Assembly: GCA_028292185.1 (NCBI GenBank)
Contig: JAQGMT010000271.1
Location: forward strand, 1-6,080
Length of the DNA stretch: 6,080 nt
Reading direction: 5' to 3'
DNA from: Ramlibacter sp.
GTDB lineage: Bacteria; Pseudomonadota; Gammaproteobacteria; Burkholderiales; Burkholderiaceae_C
This document shows positions 4,903-6,080 of the stretch, piece after piece (the stretch's first letter is position 1; every line of letters begins with the position of its first letter). A program made the translations under genes and the position numbers. Under the pieces are notes generated by a model. That model was not told the origin of the DNA and did no database searches. It saw only the letters and a program-made list of their open reading frames with translations.

Positions 4903-5705
4903 GATGAAGACGGCCTGAACAAGCGCTCGAAATTGGCGCTGGTGAGACGCGCAATCTCCTGCACGCCCACGTTGCGCACCCGCGCCAGTTCAGCGGCCAC
5001 GAAGGGGACGTAAGAAGGGTTGTTGGTTTTTCCCCGGTACGGAACCGGAGCCAGGTAGGGGCTGTCCGTTTCGATCAGCAAGCGATCTGGCGGAACGAAT
5101 GCAGCGACCTCGCGCAGGTCCTGGGCGTTCTTGAAGGTGACGATGCCGGAAAAAGAAATGTAGAACCCGAGGTCGAGTGCTGCGCGAGCGACCTCGGCCG
5201 TTTCCGTAAAGCAGTGGAAGACGCCGCCGGCAGCCCCTGCCGAGCCGTCCTCGCCCTCTTGTTTCAGGATGGCGAGCGTGTCCGCCGAGGCCGCACGCGT
5301 ATGGATCACCAATGGTTTGCAGACCTGCCGCGCCGCCCGGATGTGGGTGCGAAAGCGCTCTCGCTGCCACTCGAGGTCGGCCACCGTGCGGCCGCCCTTC
5401 CGCTGATCCATCTGGAAATAGTCCAGCCCGGTCTCGCCGATGGCGACCACGCGCGGACGGGCCGAACGCTCGACCAGATCGTGCAGCGCCGGCTCGGTGA
5501 CGCCTTCGTTGTCCGGATGCACGCCGACGCTGGCCCAGAAGTTGTCGTACTGCATCGCCAGCGCGTGCACCGACTCGAACTCTTCCAGCGTGGTGCAGAT
5601 GCACAGAGCCCGATCCACTCGGGCATCCTGCATCGCCTGGCGGATCTCCCCGAGCTGCGCGGTCAGCTCAGGGAAGCTCAGGTGACAGTGAGAATCGACG
5701 AACAT
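4899..5705 (-). CDS. tatD: TatD-family metal-dependent hydrolase (DNase)
   Basis: 268 residues from the chosen start, typical for TatD/YcfH proteins, which are TIM-barrel metal-dependent nucleases. Metal ligands seen: H6 and H8 in DSHCHL, E91 in AIGETGLDY, H135 in VIHTRAA, H164 in FHCFTE and D214 in IETDSPYL. The set is complete, so the enzyme should be active. Start: ATG at 5703-5705 puts the DSHCHL strand three residues from the N-terminus, as in relatives; ATG 5718-5720 (five residues longer) or TTG 5748-5750 (fifteen longer) are possible. None has a good Shine-Dalgarno. It follows pilZ on the same strand and its stop overlaps the ankyrin gene start. The neighbour pilZ is the order I know from Burkholderiales, where tatD follows holB and pilZ, and does not by itself imply a pilus role for TatD. 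Confidence 0.93.
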   Translation of the reverse strand: MFVDSHCHLSFPELTAQLGEIRQAMQDARVDRALCICTTLEEFESVHALAMQYDNFWASVGVHPDNEGVTEPALHDLVERSARPRVVAIGETGLDYFQMDQRKGGRTVADLEWQRERFRTHIRAARQVCKPLVIHTRAASADTLAILKQEGEDGSAGAAGGVFHCFTETAEVARAALDLGFYISFSGIVTFKNAQDLREVAAFVPPDRLLIETDSPYLAPVPYRGKTNNPSYVPFVAAELARVRNVGVQEIARLTSANFERLFRPSSS

Positions 5706-5760
5706 CGGCTGGCAATGCATGGGCCCGGCGAGAAACCGCGCGGACTGCAAATGTAGCGAT

Positions 5761-6080
5761 TCAGATGGTTTGGGTGGGGCGTTCCGACCCCAGGTGCGCG
5801 CCCAGGATCTCTTCGATCTTGATCTTCAGGAGCCGCGATTTCTCGTCCGCCGGGAAAGTCACGCCGACGCCCTGGGTGCGATTGGCGGCCGCCCGCGCCG
5901 GCGTTACCCAGGCCACCTTGCCCGCGACCGGATAGCGCTGGGGATCGTCGGGTAGCGACAACAGCACGTAGACATCGTCACCCAGCTTGTAATCGCGCGT
6001 GGTCGGGATGAAGACTCCGCCATCGGCAAACAGCGGCACATAGGCCGCGTACAAGGCGGCCTTTTCCTTGATGGCCAGCT
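5761..6080 (-). CDS. pilZ: PilZ domain protein, type IV pilus biogenesis type (N-terminus cut off)
   Basis: The last 106 complete codons are inside the window; the start lies beyond 6080. The visible peptide runs from LAIKEKAALYAAYVPLFADG through GVFIPTTRDYKLGDDVYVLL, the RYPVAGKVAWVTP segment and TQGVGVTFPADEKSR to a C-terminal GAHLGSERPTQTI. This is the short stand-alone PilZ of betaproteobacterial pilus systems (about 110-120 residues), which supports type IV pilus assembly. The position of the usual (D/N)xSxxG c-di-GMP motif reads FADGGVFIP, without the serine, and the N-terminal RxxxR region is not visible; pilus-type PilZ proteins generally bind c-di-GMP poorly or not at all. An apparent start at 6054 is only a TTG (Leu) inside the domain. 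The tatD start is 55 bases downstream, so one transcript is likely. Confidence 0.93.
   Translation of the reverse strand, partial: LAIKEKAALYAAYVPLFADGGVFIPTTRDYKLGDDVYVLLSLPDDPQRYPVAGKVAWVTPARAAANRTQGVGVTFPADEKSRLLKIKIEEILGAHLGSERPTQTI

Noticed and set aside
4258..5013. 251-codon plus-strand frame
   Set aside because: Antisense of the ankyrin gene, whose signal peptide and repeats are unmistakable.
1..6080. CRISPR array, tRNA, rRNA or insertion sequence
   Set aside because: No regularly spaced repeats, cloverleaf, rRNA-like stretch or transposase was seen.

Overview
The window reads as a GC-rich chromosomal segment of a betaproteobacterium, most likely Burkholderiales and Comamonadaceae-like. 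This rests on remembered family resemblance (the tadA/ldcA neighbourhood, the pilZ-tatD order and the wording of PilZ and the 114-residue unknown protein), not on a search. No insertion sequence, CRISPR array, rRNA or tRNA was seen.

Layout. At 1-117 (minus) lies the start of a protein with a MerR-like helix-turn-helix, cut by the window edge. The 300 bp after it (118-417) hold no gene but contain two clusters of one short palindrome, T(A/G)GAC-N-GTC(T/C)A; one cluster lies on a good promoter for the regulator. At 418-3574 (plus) four genes are packed tightly: a PaiB-family FMN-binding protein, a 76-residue membrane-anchored unknown, a single 457-codon gene joining the tRNA adenosine deaminase TadA to a complete haloalkane dehalogenase, and an LD-carboxypeptidase. 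Both of the last two start codons overlap the preceding stop as GTGA, so translation is probably coupled. At 3603-3947 (minus) is a conserved-looking unknown of 114 residues.

The AT-rich gap 3948-4242 carries what I read as the chromosomal dif site (4169-4196): an E. coli-like XerD arm, the central hexamer TGTATA and a diverged XerC arm. Genes left of it mostly run rightward and genes right of it all run leftward, as expected where two replichores meet. The window therefore probably sits at the replication terminus.

Right of dif, all on minus and transcribed toward it, are pilZ (cut by the window end), tatD and a secreted ankyrin-repeat protein. tatD and the ankyrin gene overlap by ATGA.

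The most noteworthy items are the dif site, the in-frame TadA-dehalogenase fusion with all predicted catalytic residues present in both halves, and the unassigned palindrome clusters at 131-174 and 297-334.
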